A stretch of 64,000 bases of DNA from Fimbriiglobus ruber (lineage in GTDB: Bacteria > Planctomycetota > Planctomycetia > Gemmatales > Gemmataceae), in NCBI RefSeq assembly GCF_002197845.1, contig NZ_NIDE01000001.1, forward strand, positions 1,364,001 through 1,428,000. The letters run 5' to 3'. How positions within the stretch are numbered: position 1 is the stretch's first letter; the number at the start of each line of letters is the position of its first letter. This document shows, piece after piece, positions 25,814 through 34,928 of this stretch. The notes beneath the pieces were generated by a model. It was not told where the DNA came from, did no database searches, and was given only the letters and a program-made list of their open reading frames with translations. Position numbers and translations under genes: made by a program.

Positions 25814-28800
25814 TTACCTCTGGAACCGGCTCACCCTGGTCGAACCTTCGTTCAACTCGAACCGGTAGCCGTCCGGGAACGCGTCGGCGAATTCTTCCTG
25901 GTGGCTGACGAGCAGGATGCATTGCAGGTGGCCGCGGAGGTTTTGCAACTCCTGGATCATGACCTGGCGGCCCTGGCGGTCGAGGCAGCCGAATCCTTCG
26001 TCGATAATCACACTCTCGATCGGCCGGTGCTGCCGACTCGCGTACTGGCCGATGCCGAGCGCGAGGCTCACGGCGACCCGGAACCGCTGGCTGCCGCTCA
26101 GGAACGCTACGTTGATCGGCGCGCCGCCAGTCACGCGGTTGTACGCCTCCAGTTCCAGGGCCCGGTCGGTGCCCGCGCCGTCGTCCCCGCCGACCAGCCG
26201 CAGAAATAACTGGCCACCGCTCAGCCGGTCGAGGACGGCGTTCGCGTAATCGACGATCTGCCGTTCCGCCTGGCGGACGAGGTGGCGCTGGAGTCGGTCT
26301 CGGCCGAGGAGTTCAGCCAGCGTCTTGTAGCGGTTATGTTCGCCGTCGGTCCGCGTCCACTGCTCGCCGAGCTTCGCCCGCTGCTCGCGGTAGCCGTCGA
26401 GGACCGCCTTCTGCCGCTGGGCGTCGCGCCACTCCTTGTCCCGCTCGTCGAACGCGGTGCGCGCGCCGGCCAGTAGGAGCTTCACCTCGTCCGGCGCGCG
26501 GCGCGTCTCGGGTGGGAATGCCTCGGCCGCGGCCGCGAGGTCGGTGATTTCCTGGCGCAAGGTGGTCAGGCCGGCGCGGGCGACTTCGAGTTGCTTGTAT
26601 TTGGCTTCCGTGCCGGCCGCGGCGATCGTGTCGCACTCGATCTTCCACTCGTGGTACTGGCCCATCCCGGCCTGCTCGACGGCCGCCTGCCATGCGGGCG
26701 GAAGCCCCTTCTTGCCGCGGTCGGCCGTGTCGGTGCAGTGCTTGCGGGTCACCTCTTCGGTGGCGAGTTTGCCGGCGATGTCGGTCAGGTGCTGGACGGC
26801 GGTGTGAGCCTCGCGGCCTTGTATGTCGATTTCAGTTTCGAGCTGCATCAACGTCTGCTTTGCTCCCTTGACATCGCGGACCAGTCCGGCTTCTTGCGCC
26901 TGTTTGTCCTGGTGTTCGCGGCGAAGAGCTTCGGGGTCGGCTGTGCCCAGAGCCGTCTTCTGCCGGGACAGTGACGTTCGACCGGACTCGACCTTGGCCC
27001 GAAGTTGTGTCCACTTGGTGAGTACATCCTGGGTCTCACGCCATCTTCGCTTGGCGGGGTCGAGGCCGCCCGCATCCCGCCGGAGACTAACTAGCTCGTC
27101 ACGCTCTGGGAACGCGGTGGTGCCCCAGTCGGCGACGGCGGCCGGGGCGATGCGCGAGCGGTACGGCTCCGGCATCTCGGCGTACCGCAGGTCGAGCGAG
27201 TCGGCGAGCCGTTTGATGTCGGCGGCAGCTTGCTTGACGTGGGCGACCTGATCGCGGTAGGTCTCGCGAAGCTTGTCGAGCTTTTCCGTCAGTTCAGTTT
27301 CGCGGGCGATCAGGTCGCGCTCCGCCTGGACGGCTGTCGTCTGGGCGTCGATCGCAGATCGATGCTTCTCTTCGGCGGCTCGGGCCTCCTTCTCGCGCTT
27401 CTTCTTTTCTTCGGCGAGATGTTCCTTCGTCAGCGGTTGACCGCACGCCCGGCACGCCTTTTCGCCCGAGAGGGAGGCGAACTCGCCGGCCGCCGCCCGG
27501 GCCTGCTCGGCCATCGCCCGCGTCACCGCGACCTGCTGGTCGGCCGCCGCGCGAGCCTGTTTCGCCTTCTCGACCTCCGGCTTCAGTTTCGCGGCGTCCG
27601 CCTTCATCCGCTCGCCGTCCGCTTGCACCCGCTGTTGCTCGACCCTGGCAGCCGTCTCGGTCTTCCGGGCGACGCCGAGGTCATGCCGCTCGACCGAGAA
27701 TCGCTCCAGGATCGGCAAAATGCGGTTCAGTTCGGTGAGGCGATCAGTCTCTTCGTGAGCGGCCCGCGCGGCGGCTTCGGGATCTGGCGGGAGCCGCCGC
27801 AGGTCGTCGTCGAGGCGCTTCAACTCGGCCTCGTGTTCCTCCACGAACCGGACTTTCTCAAGTAGCCCCGTGAGTTCGCGGAGGCGGGCGATGACGGCTG
27901 CCAGCTTTTGTTCGTCGGTGGCGAGTTGCTTTTGCAAGGCGGCTCGCTTCTTCTTGCCCTGGTCGAGCGCGTGTTCGGCTCGCTGTTTGCGTTCCTGGGC
28001 TTCCTCGCGGTCTTTCTGGAGTTTTTGGGTCTTGCGCTCGGACTCGGCGAACTGCCCCTTCATGGTGACGACCGTGTTGACGGTCGGCAGCACTTCGCGC
28101 AACTCACGGAGCCGGGCAAACTCTGCCTCGATCTTGACCGCCGCGCCGAGCAGGGATTCCGCGTTCGCGAGTTTTAGTTTGGTTGCCGCCAGCCGGCCCT
28201 CCGCCTCCGCCCACCGTCGGGCCTGAGTTTCCACGGCCATCAGTTCGTCGATCTTCGCCCGGGCCGCGTCCCGCACCTGTTCCCCGTCCTCGATCTTCAC
28301 GATCGCGGCCAGGTACTCCATGTCCGGCACTTCCGGAACCGCGTTCTGCTGGTGGGAGAGGGCGTCGAGCTTGGATTTGAGTTCGAGCTTGCGGGTGTTC
28401 GCCTTCTCGTGGAGGCGCTGGTAACGCTCCAAATCAACGATACCCGCAAGTACCTCGGCCCGACCGCTCGGTCGGGCGTCGAGGAGTTTCTCGGCTTTGC
28501 CCTGCAACAACAGCACGGACGACGTGAATGTCTCGTAGTTCAGCCCGATCTTGTCGTGAATCCACTTGTCGAAGTCGACCTTTTTACCAGTGTCCGGGAC
28601 CGGCTCCCAGCCGGCCTCGTAGTTGGAATTGCCAGACAGGTGGCGGAAGAGTTGTTGTGTACCGGAAATCGCCCCCTTCGCACTGCGGCGGAGCGTGCGC
28701 TTGATTCGGAAGAGATTTCTTTCGAGCTTGAAATCGAACTCGACTGCCATCGAGTTCGACTCCTTATTAATCAACTCGGACGCATTTTGGCTGCCGCCGC

Positions 28801-28960
28801 GGTGGTGGCCGAAGAGCGCGTAAGTGACCGCGTCAAAGATCGACGATTTCCCGCTGCCGTTGGTCCCCGCGAGCATCCAGAGCGGCGCGGCCCCGAACTC
28901 GACCTCCTGTTCGTCCTTGTAGGAGAGGAAACCGGTCAGTTTGATACGGTGGGGAATCAC
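25814..28960 (-). CDS. sbcC: SbcC/Rad50-type SMC ATPase
   Basis: A 1048-residue protein that with SbcD forms the nuclease that opens DNA hairpins and processes double-strand ends. The N-terminal ATPase half has KLTGFLSYKDEQEVEF and Walker A LAGTNGSGKSSIFDAV. Two long charged coiled-coil stretches flank a zinc-hook motif CRACGQPLTKEHL near residue 500. The C-terminal ATPase half has the signature region NVAFLSGSQRFRVAVSLALG and Walker B/D-loop SVIIDEGFGCLDRQGR. GTG at 28960 is chosen because GGAG lies eight bases before and the conserved domain starts at once. It ends before a long inverted repeat and lies 72 bp downstream of sbcD on the same strand. Confidence 0.93.
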   Translation of the reverse strand: MIPHRIKLTGFLSYKDEQEVEFGAAPLWMLAGTNGSGKSSIFDAVTYALFGHHRGGSQNASELINKESNSMAVEFDFKLERNLFRIKRTLRRSAKGAISGTQQLFRHLSGNSNYEAGWEPVPDTGKKVDFDKWIHDKIGLNYETFTSSVLLLQGKAEKLLDARPSGRAEVLAGIVDLERYQRLHEKANTRKLELKSKLDALSHQQNAVPEVPDMEYLAAIVKIEDGEQVRDAARAKIDELMAVETQARRWAEAEGRLAATKLKLANAESLLGAAVKIEAEFARLRELREVLPTVNTVVTMKGQFAESERKTQKLQKDREEAQERKQRAEHALDQGKKKRAALQKQLATDEQKLAAVIARLRELTGLLEKVRFVEEHEAELKRLDDDLRRLPPDPEAAARAAHEETDRLTELNRILPILERFSVERHDLGVARKTETAARVEQQRVQADGERMKADAAKLKPEVEKAKQARAAADQQVAVTRAMAEQARAAAGEFASLSGEKACRACGQPLTKEHLAEEKKKREKEARAAEEKHRSAIDAQTTAVQAERDLIARETELTEKLDKLRETYRDQVAHVKQAAADIKRLADSLDLRYAEMPEPYRSRIAPAAVADWGTTAFPERDELVSLRRDAGGLDPAKRRWRETQDVLTKWTQLRAKVESGRTSLSRQKTALGTADPEALRREHQDKQAQEAGLVRDVKGAKQTLMQLETEIDIQGREAHTAVQHLTDIAGKLATEEVTRKHCTDTADRGKKGLPPAWQAAVEQAGMGQYHEWKIECDTIAAAGTEAKYKQLEVARAGLTTLRQEITDLAAAAEAFPPETRRAPDEVKLLLAGARTAFDERDKEWRDAQRQKAVLDGYREQRAKLGEQWTRTDGEHNRYKTLAELLGRDRLQRHLVRQAERQIVDYANAVLDRLSGGQLFLRLVGGDDGAGTDRALELEAYNRVTGGAPINVAFLSGSQRFRVAVSLALGIGQYASRQHRPIESVIIDEGFGCLDRQGRQVMIQELQNLRGHLQCILLVSHQEEFADAFPDGYRFELNEGSTRVSRFQR

Positions 28961-29032
28961 GGAATCACTCCAGAATCGAACCGTCGCCCGATTCCACACG
29001 TCAGGCCATCCGGGGTGTGAGCCCCGGCGTCG

Positions 29033-30259
29033 TTACTCGCAGTCCTTGATCAGTTCGTCCGCGATCGCGAGAAGGGCATCGCGGTCCCCGTCCATGTGGT
29101 TCATCAGTTCGGTGTTCAGGAACTCGCGAACCGTCTCGGCGAAACTCTTGGTCCGGTCGGCCTCCCCGGCGAGCGATGGCCCCAGCGCGCCGGTCTCCTT
29201 CCAGTCCCGCGCGTACCACCTGGGGAAGATCTGCTCCAGATCGCGGAGTACTTCCTCCAGGTTGTGTTCGCCGGCCGTGTAGTGAATGTGCAGGTTCACG
29301 AGGTCGTTATGGGCGTCCGGGTATTCGGCCCGCAAGCGAGGGATCGCCTCGGTGGGGTCGGCGATGGTGATTTCGTAGATCGGCGTTCCCCCCAGCGGAA
29401 GCACCACGGGTTGGCCCTCACGCCCCTTCGGGCCGATCTCGAATAACACGGCGCCGAGGGCGTTGTGCTGCTCGCCCAGGTCGAGCCGTTCGATACTGCC
29501 GGAGTACCGGACGTGCGGGTAGGCGAGAAACTGCGGCTTGTGGATGTGGCCGAGGGCGACGTAGTCGTATTGCTCGTGGAACTGCTCGCCCTGAACGACA
29601 ATGTCTTCCTGTTCACTTAGTCGGAACAGCGAGGCGCCGATCTCGGATCCGAAAACGGTAATGTGTGCCGCCAATACAGCCGGGGCTTTAGTGTCGAATT
29701 TCGGGTGCTTGCGGATGTCCTTGAGGGCGACGTTGAACGCCTCGGTGAGCAGGCGATTCTTCTCGTCCGGGCTGCCGTACTTCTGGCCGCCCTCGCCTTT
29801 GAGATAGCGCGTCGGCGTCGGGAACGGCATGAGGACGAATTGGACGTCGAACGTGTCGGTCCGGTCGCGGAGGCGGAGGAACGTCGGCTCGGCCGCGAGG
29901 TAGAGCCGGCCGGGTGGGACTCGTTCGCCCGGGTGTCGGCCGGCGGGGGCTGCCAGCGTCATGGCGTGGCGGAGGGTCTGGCAGAAGTTTTCGTTGTCGT
30001 GGTTGCCGGTCAGCGTGAGGATGGTGCCGCCGCCGTTCAGGAAATCCGCGAACACGTCCTGCCAGTGGCGGATCGTTTCGCGGAGGGCGTCCGGCCGGGC
30101 GAGTTCGCTGAACAAATCGCCCGCCACAACCAGGACGTCGACCTTTTGTTCCCGACAATGCGCGGCGACTCGCTCGACGCCTTTGCGTAAGTCGTCGGTC
30201 CGGTCGATCCGCCCGAGGCGGTCGTTCAGGTGCCAGTCGGCGGTATGGAGGATTCGCAT
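29033..30259 (-). CDS. sbcD: SbcD/Mre11-type DNA exonuclease
   Basis: A 408-residue metallophosphoesterase, partner of SbcC. The five phosphoesterase motifs are visible in order: ILHTADWHLND, VLVVAGDLF, TLTGNHDNENF, AAHITVFG and YVALGHIHKPQ. They bind two Mn ions for the 3'-5' exonuclease and hairpin endonuclease. After about residue 280 comes the capping region found in Mre11 proteins. The ATG at 30259 directly follows an in-frame GTG, which would add one residue. sbcC lies 72 bp downstream. The presence of both genes is relevant because the window contains many long palindromes, which SbcCD attacks in other bacteria. Confidence 0.93.
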   Translation of the reverse strand: MRILHTADWHLNDRLGRIDRTDDLRKGVERVAAHCREQKVDVLVVAGDLFSELARPDALRETIRHWQDVFADFLNGGGTILTLTGNHDNENFCQTLRHAMTLAAPAGRHPGERVPPGRLYLAAEPTFLRLRDRTDTFDVQFVLMPFPTPTRYLKGEGGQKYGSPDEKNRLLTEAFNVALKDIRKHPKFDTKAPAVLAAHITVFGSEIGASLFRLSEQEDIVVQGEQFHEQYDYVALGHIHKPQFLAYPHVRYSGSIERLDLGEQHNALGAVLFEIGPKGREGQPVVLPLGGTPIYEITIADPTEAIPRLRAEYPDAHNDLVNLHIHYTAGEHNLEEVLRDLEQIFPRWYARDWKETGALGPSLAGEADRTKSFAETVREFLNTELMNHMDGDRDALLAIADELIKDCE

Positions 30260-30349
30260 CACCCGTTATTGTGCCGGGCGCGAACCGGGAAATGAAGGTC
30301 AGAGTGGGGGGTGTACAACAGGATACACCCCTTAAAACCGTTATTTTGG

Positions 30350-30706
30350 TTACTTCGCCACCCAGACGGGCGGCGGAGTAATGATTTCCAGCGGGCGGTT
30401 GCCCGCGTTCGCCCGACCGCTGCCGGCGAGCCGGCTGATCACGCGAACGGTCATGTCCTGCTTACACGCGATTTGGCAGCTGAGCCGGACCCCAGTGAGC
30501 CCCTTGGCAGCCAGGACGGCTTTCTCAGCTTCCGTCATTTGGTCGGGTTCGCCGGACACGAACTCGACTTTGCACGTCGTACACCGGGCGTTTCCGCCAC
30601 ACGCATGAAGTTGGTCGACTTTGGCCTCGTCCGTCAGGGCGAGTACCAATCGTTTGTCGACCGGAACGTCGAACGTCCCCATTCCTTCAACCGTAAGCTT
30701 TGGCAC
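30350..30706 (-). CDS. 2Fe-2S ferredoxin
   Basis: A 118-residue electron carrier of the plant/vertebrate-type fold. The cluster ligands are visible in HACGGNARCTTCKVEF (three Cys) and, 39 residues further on, in RLSCQIAC. The first loop has C-x5-C-x2-C spacing, as in adrenodoxin-like and FeS-assembly ferredoxins. The C-terminal extension of about 30 residues (NRPLEIITPPPVWVAK) is unusual but short. GTG at 30706 follows GGAGG. It is downstream of the 73-residue gene on the same strand with a 65-bp gap. Its redox partner is not in the window. Confidence 0.9.
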   Translation of the reverse strand: MPKLTVEGMGTFDVPVDKRLVLALTDEAKVDQLHACGGNARCTTCKVEFVSGEPDQMTEAEKAVLAAKGLTGVRLSCQIACKQDMTVRVISRLAGSGRANAGNRPLEIITPPPVWVAK

Positions 30707-30771
30707 GGTGTATCCTCCCGGGTGTCAAGCGTGATGCCCGGGGAGATTGTAGTCACGATCGCGATTCATTA

Positions 30772-30993
30772 TCAGGCCGCGACGTGAATCCGAAGTGGAC
30801 CAACGACTTTGCCCGTGGTTTCGGTGCTCCGAATCAGGCTCCGAAGCTCCTGTTGGGCTTGCCGGAGAACCAATCCCGAGACCGAACACTCGCCGACTTG
30901 TTGAATCAGACCGGCCAGTTCGTCTACGGCCCACCGGGCCTCGGAGACGTCGACCGCCGGAGAAACGAAACCGCCCGCGTTCTGCGAAACCAT
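30772..30993 (-). CDS. Small protein of unknown function
   Basis: A 73-residue soluble protein (MVSQNAGGFVSPAVDVSEAR...GPLRIHVAA) with helical, Gln-rich middle and no recognised motif. The start is well supported: AAGGAGGTT stands about eight bases before the ATG, the best Shine-Dalgarno in this neighbourhood. The frame could be extended to 31029, but without such a site. It precedes the ferredoxin gene on the same strand. The single Cys does not suggest a cluster ligand. Confidence 0.65.
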   Translation of the reverse strand: MVSQNAGGFVSPAVDVSEARWAVDELAGLIQQVGECSVSGLVLRQAQQELRSLIRSTETTGKVVGPLRIHVAA

Positions 30994-31079
30994 AACCCTG
31001 AACCTCCTTGTTCGGGAAAGGAGGAGCAATTATCAAACGCTATCAGCTGGTTGGCAACCCCAAGTTCGGAATCCGATTC

Positions 31080-31168
31080 TTAGCCACGGATGAACACGGA
31101 TGAACACGGATCAGAAAACACCTCTGATATTTTCTGATCCGTGTTCATCCGTGTTCATCCGTGGCTAA
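31080..31168. repeat. 39-bp perfect inverted repeat with inner GATGAACACG direct repeats
   Basis: 31080-31118 and 31130-31168 are exact reverse complements around an 11-base loop. Each arm contains two tandem copies of GATGAACACG, a wording I recall as widespread in planctomycete and other environmental genomes. It lies upstream of the 73-residue gene and downstream of the DUF6263-like gene, both on the minus strand, so it could terminate the latter. Confidence 0.9.
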
Positions 31169-31222
31169 TTCATTCTTTCTTATTGTCTGCGTGGACTGGT
31201 GGTTACGCTTATTGAGTGGCGG

Positions 31223-32086
31223 CTACTTCTCGGCCAGGGCTTCGGTGTATTGGGTCTCGTAAACGAACTTCGTTCCCTCACCCTGATGGTTGGCGACTTC
31301 CTTTTTCACGGTCAGCCGCGCGCCGGCATAGCGGCCGGAATCCTTGTGAAAGTAGACCTCGCCTTCCCACAGGAACGGCACGAGGGCGGGCAGTTCGGCC
31401 ATATCCTTGGGGGCAGTCTTTAATGCCGTAGCGACGGCGATTACCGCCGAACCTGTGTTGTCGCCCTTGTAGGTATAAGTCTGCGTCGCCTCGTACTTCT
31501 CACCGGTGCCGTTGGGCGGATCGAGTTTGACGACGAATGCACGTTCCCACGTTGCGCCAGCTCCCGGCAAGGCGTCCGGGAGCATCAACCGGAACGGAAG
31601 TTCGGCCTTTAGGCGGTCGGCCGACCCGCTAACGACGGTCGCTTCGACGACGCGGCCCTGAGTGTCGAGTTTGACGGTCGCGATCGGCTTATTCAGGTAT
31701 ACGGCCATCTGCTCGCGGCCTTCTGGTGTCGCGGAATCGAGTACCGAGCTGTCGACCGTTGACTTCCCGTCTTTGTCCGCCGGGCCGGGACGGTTGATTT
31801 GTTGCCGCATCGCGGTGATGGAGAGTTCGAGCGTCGCCCCGGTTGCGTCGGCGGCCTTGATTTCCCACCGCCGAGTCAGCGCGAGTTTGGTGACGGTCGC
31901 GCCGACCACAGGCTTGTTCGTCCCCTCTTCGAGCGTGGTTTCACTGACCGAAGTGATCTGTTGGACGGTGTACGTTAACACCTGTCCTGGCTGAAACTTA
32001 AACCGCAGTGGGGCGGCAGGAGCTTGGGCTGCGGCTGGGGCCACAGCCAGCATCAATACGAACCCAGCCCACCACGCGCGGGGCAT
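31223..32086 (-). CDS. DUF6263-like exported protein
   Basis: A 287-residue protein with a signal peptide at 1-20 (MLAVAPAAAQA). The mature part begins LRFKFQPGQVLTYTVQQI and consists of alternating strands. It includes TRRWEIKAADATGATLELSI, KPIATVKLDTQGRVVEA and LPGAGATWERAFVVKLDPP, the pattern of the planctomycete DUF6263 family. It should be periplasmic or surface-exposed; no enzyme motif is visible. The C terminus is FVYETQYTEALAEK. The 39-bp hairpin at 31080 lies beyond the 3' end. The family assignment is by overall resemblance and moderately sure. Confidence 0.7.
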   Translation of the reverse strand: MPRAWWAGFVLMLAVAPAAAQAPAAPLRFKFQPGQVLTYTVQQITSVSETTLEEGTNKPVVGATVTKLALTRRWEIKAADATGATLELSITAMRQQINRPGPADKDGKSTVDSSVLDSATPEGREQMAVYLNKPIATVKLDTQGRVVEATVVSGSADRLKAELPFRLMLPDALPGAGATWERAFVVKLDPPNGTGEKYEATQTYTYKGDNTGSAVIAVATALKTAPKDMAELPALVPFLWEGEVYFHKDSGRYAGARLTVKKEVANHQGEGTKFVYETQYTEALAEK

Positions 32087-32579
32087 AGTTCAACCTCTCG
32101 GACGTGCCAAACGAACGCGAACAGGACGGGGGGTTGTAACCCATCGCGTGAAGACCGTGAAGCCGAAGTTACTTCCGACACCGCAAAGTCACTGAGGACG
32201 CGGACTGGAAGCCATCATTGATGAGCCGCGAAAGAGTGTTGGTCGATCGAGAAAACCCTACCACCCGCGACCTGACCAACGTGAATGGGAACAAGATGAA
32301 CTTCGCAGAATGCTAAACTGGTGAACGAATTATGGGTTAAGATGAATCAGGCGGAGTATGAGAAAATCTGTTTCGTACCCCCTTTCGTCTGTTCCGCCGG
32401 TACGATAATCTTGACCCCTCGACTCTGACGTCGGGGAAATTTGGGAACAACAAAGCGGATTTACGACTCCCGTCGGACACGCGCCGGCGACTTGTGCTAT
32501 AAGTTTTGGCATAACGGTCCGCGCCGTGCTGGTTTTTTCAGTGCCGCCCGGCCCTCTTGAACTCCCGGAAGGACGACGC
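32087..32579. other. Intergenic region between divergent genes, no gene seen
   Basis: About 490 bp between the DUF6263-like gene (minus) and the FHA gene (plus). It should contain both promoters. A frame that continues the FHA gene upstream to 32526 is not used, because the ribosome binding site and conserved sequence start at 32580. Confidence 0.4.
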
Positions 32580-33263
32580 ATGCGCACGGTGACGTTCCTC
32601 GTTCTTGAAGGTGTCGATAAAGGGCGAGTGTTCCGCGATCTTTCCGTGCCGGTTACGATCGGGCGGGAAGAGGGCAACGTCCTCCGGCTCAACGACGAGC
32701 GGATCAGTCGGTATCACGCCAAGGTTCAGTCCGAAGAAGACGACATCATCTTGACCGATCTGGAGAGCACCAACGGCACGCGCGTCAACGGCGCCACGAT
32801 CCAGATCCGTCGGCTCCGGCCCGGCGACCAAGTGTCCATCGGCCGCAGCATGCTTCTCTTCGGCACGATGGAAGAGATCGAAGCCCGCCGCGTGGCCGCT
32901 ACGCCGGCCTCCCACGGCGGGACGCAAACCATCCGGGCGGACGAGTTGGCCGCCGCCTCGGGTCGAGTCTCGGTCGCCGCCGCGAGCCGGAAGCCGGAAC
33001 CCATCGCCCCCGGCGAATGGAGCGCCCGCGACACCGACATTCCCCCTCTGCCGAACCGGCTCAGCGGTGCCCAGGCCGCCCGCCTGGCCGAGATCTTCGA
33101 TTACCTGCACCGCGGCGTTACGAACGCGGTCGAGAACATCGAAGCGAACGAAGAAGGCACCGAAGTCCGGCTCGGCTTCAACGAATGGCAAACGATCCAG
33201 GCCGTTCAAATGCTCCTCGCCCGCTACGGCCGGATGGTCTCCGAGCCCGAAACGCACGAGTAA
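32580..33263 (+). CDS. FHA-domain protein
   Basis: A 227-residue cytoplasmic protein. Residues about 4-95 are a forkhead-associated domain that binds phosphothreonine peptides. The hallmarks are all present: TIGREEGNVLRLND (Gly-Arg), ISRYHAKV (Ser-x-x-His) and LESTNGTRVNG (Asn-Gly). A linker rich in Ala/Pro follows, then a C-terminal helical part (AARLAEIFDYLHRGVTNAVENIEANE). The ATG follows AAGGACG. Such proteins usually read the output of Ser/Thr kinases, which planctomycetes have in number; none is in the window besides PrkA. No downstream operon partner: the next gene converges. Confidence 0.9.
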   Translation: MRTVTFLVLEGVDKGRVFRDLSVPVTIGREEGNVLRLNDERISRYHAKVQSEEDDIILTDLESTNGTRVNGATIQIRRLRPGDQVSIGRSMLLFGTMEEIEARRVAATPASHGGTQTIRADELAAASGRVSVAAASRKPEPIAPGEWSARDTDIPPLPNRLSGAQAARLAEIFDYLHRGVTNAVENIEANEEGTEVRLGFNEWQTIQAVQMLLARYGRMVSEPETHE

Positions 33264-33284
33264 GTGGACCGGGAAGAAGAGCAG

Positions 33285-33449
33285 AAGAAATGGCCACAAA
33301 AAGGCACGAAAAAGCACAAAAATAGAATACAGACAATTCAAGCATTACCCCTCGCACCTACGAGGGGTTTATTTATTCAACTTGCTCCGGCTGTGCCTTA
33401 ATATCTGCTTTTCATTTTTGCGTTTTTTGCGCCTCTTTGCGGCCATTCG
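33285..33449. repeat. Degenerate inverted repeat between convergent genes
   Basis: Left arm near 33288-33326 (AATGGCCACAAAAAGGCACG...) and right arm near 33413-33449 are reverse complements with several differences. They enclose an AT-rich middle. It resembles an older, decayed version of the long perfect hairpins at 24073 and 31080 and occupies the same kind of place, between 3' ends of convergent genes. Confidence 0.6.
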
Positions 33450-33452
33450 TTC

Positions 33453-34823
33453 TTAAGTCATCATTTCCGCGATCGGTCTTCCCCACGGCACAAGTAGCGA
33501 CGGGCGGTCGAATCGGTCCTTCAGCTCGGTGTCGGCCGGGATGCCGAGGCAGGCGTAAATCGTGGCCACGATGTCGGCGGGCGTGACCGGGTTCCGGCTC
33601 GGCTTGGCCCCGATCTTGTCGCTCGCCCCATGAACGTACCCCGGCCGAATCCCACCACCAGCCATCATGAGCGAGTAGCAGAAGTTCCAGTGGTCGCGGC
33701 CGGCACCGGCGTTGATCTTCGGCGACCGCCCGAACTCGCCCATGACTACAACGAGGGTACGGTCGAGCATTCCGCGGTCGGAAAGGTCCGTGAGAAGGGC
33801 AGAGATTGCCGAATCCAGCTGTGGAAGTAACTCGTTCTTCAGTTTCTTAAAATTCCCGCCGTGCGTGTCCCAGGTGGCGTTGGCGTCGGGCGCCCAGGAG
33901 ATGCACGCCGCCCGGCTACCGGCCTCGATCATCCGTCTGGCGAGTAGAACGCTCTGGCCGTAAATGTTCCGCCCGTAGGCGTCCCGCGTCTTCGGGTCTT
34001 CCCGGTCGATGCGCACCGCCTGCTGCATCGCGGGTGAGGTGAGCAGGTCGTAAGCCTTCGCGCAAACGCCGTCCATGTCTTGAAGGGCGCGGTCGGCAAG
34101 TGAACCAGCTGGTGATTGAAGGTGGGCGATCAGTTGCCGCCGGGCATTGAAGCGAGTCGGGTCGAGGTCCGGGTTCATGGTCAATTCGGGCATGCCGAAG
34201 TCGGCCGCGTTCGGGTTGCGGAGAACCCAGAGCGGGTCGCGCGGCTTGCCCAGCCACCCGCCGAAAAACCCCGGCTGCGGCGGCCCGCCGGCCCCTTCCT
34301 GGGTGACGAACGGCAATGCCACGTATGGCACGACGGGTCGGTCCGGCGGGCGGAGCATACCGAGGACGGAGCCGATCGCCGGGTGGTCGGTCGGCTTCGC
34401 CCCGCCGCCGTTCTCGCCCCGATCGTGGCCGGTCAGTCCGCAGTAGACGGCGGCCGCGTGCGAGTTGTTGACGCCGTGGTGCGCGGACCGGATGAGGGCC
34501 GCGCGGTGCATGTGCCTGGCCATCCGCGGCAGGTGTTCGCCGAACTGGACGCCGGGCACGGTCGTCGCGATCGGCTTGAACTCGCCCCGAATCTCGGCCG
34601 GCGCGTCCGGCTTGAGATCCCACATATCCAGGTGCGACGGGCCGCCATCCAGGAAGACGAGGATGCACGCGTCGGCCGTCGTGTGCGTTCCGCTGCGGTT
34701 CCGCGATTCTTCGGCGCGAAGCAATTTCGGGAGCGATATTCCGAGAGCCGACGCGGCACCGACCTGGAGCAAGTGGCGCCGCGAGACGCGCGGACCGGGG
34801 CACGGGGAGAGAGAGTCTGACAC
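33453..34823 (-). CDS. DUF1501 family exported protein
   Basis: A 456-residue protein with a twin-arginine-like signal (SRRHLLQVGAASALG) followed by the DUF1501 domain, which belongs to the alkaline-phosphatase/sulfatase fold. Recognisable blocks are LVFLDGGPSHLDMWDLKP, GVQFGEHLPRMARHM, SAHHGVNNSHAAAVY and VVMGEFGRSPKINAGAGRDHW. It is probably exported folded. GTG at 34823 is chosen because GAGGG lies at the right distance; a TTG two codons upstream would sit on top of that site. In planctomycetes DUF1501 genes accompany DUF1549/DUF1553 genes, and such a gene is present at 35571, here in divergent orientation. Substrate unknown. Confidence 0.9.
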   Translation of the reverse strand: MSDSLSPCPGPRVSRRHLLQVGAASALGISLPKLLRAEESRNRSGTHTTADACILVFLDGGPSHLDMWDLKPDAPAEIRGEFKPIATTVPGVQFGEHLPRMARHMHRAALIRSAHHGVNNSHAAAVYCGLTGHDRGENGGGAKPTDHPAIGSVLGMLRPPDRPVVPYVALPFVTQEGAGGPPQPGFFGGWLGKPRDPLWVLRNPNAADFGMPELTMNPDLDPTRFNARRQLIAHLQSPAGSLADRALQDMDGVCAKAYDLLTSPAMQQAVRIDREDPKTRDAYGRNIYGQSVLLARRMIEAGSRAACISWAPDANATWDTHGGNFKKLKNELLPQLDSAISALLTDLSDRGMLDRTLVVVMGEFGRSPKINAGAGRDHWNFCYSLMMAGGGIRPGYVHGASDKIGAKPSRNPVTPADIVATIYACLGIPADTELKDRFDRPSLLVPWGRPIAEMMT

Positions 34824-34928
34824 GATCAACCCTCAGAGTGAGGAGGGATGGCAGGAAAGCTCATCATCCTTCAAATGGAGGGATAAATCAACAGAGCGAC
34901 AGAAAAGATTCACGCCTCACACCGGAGA

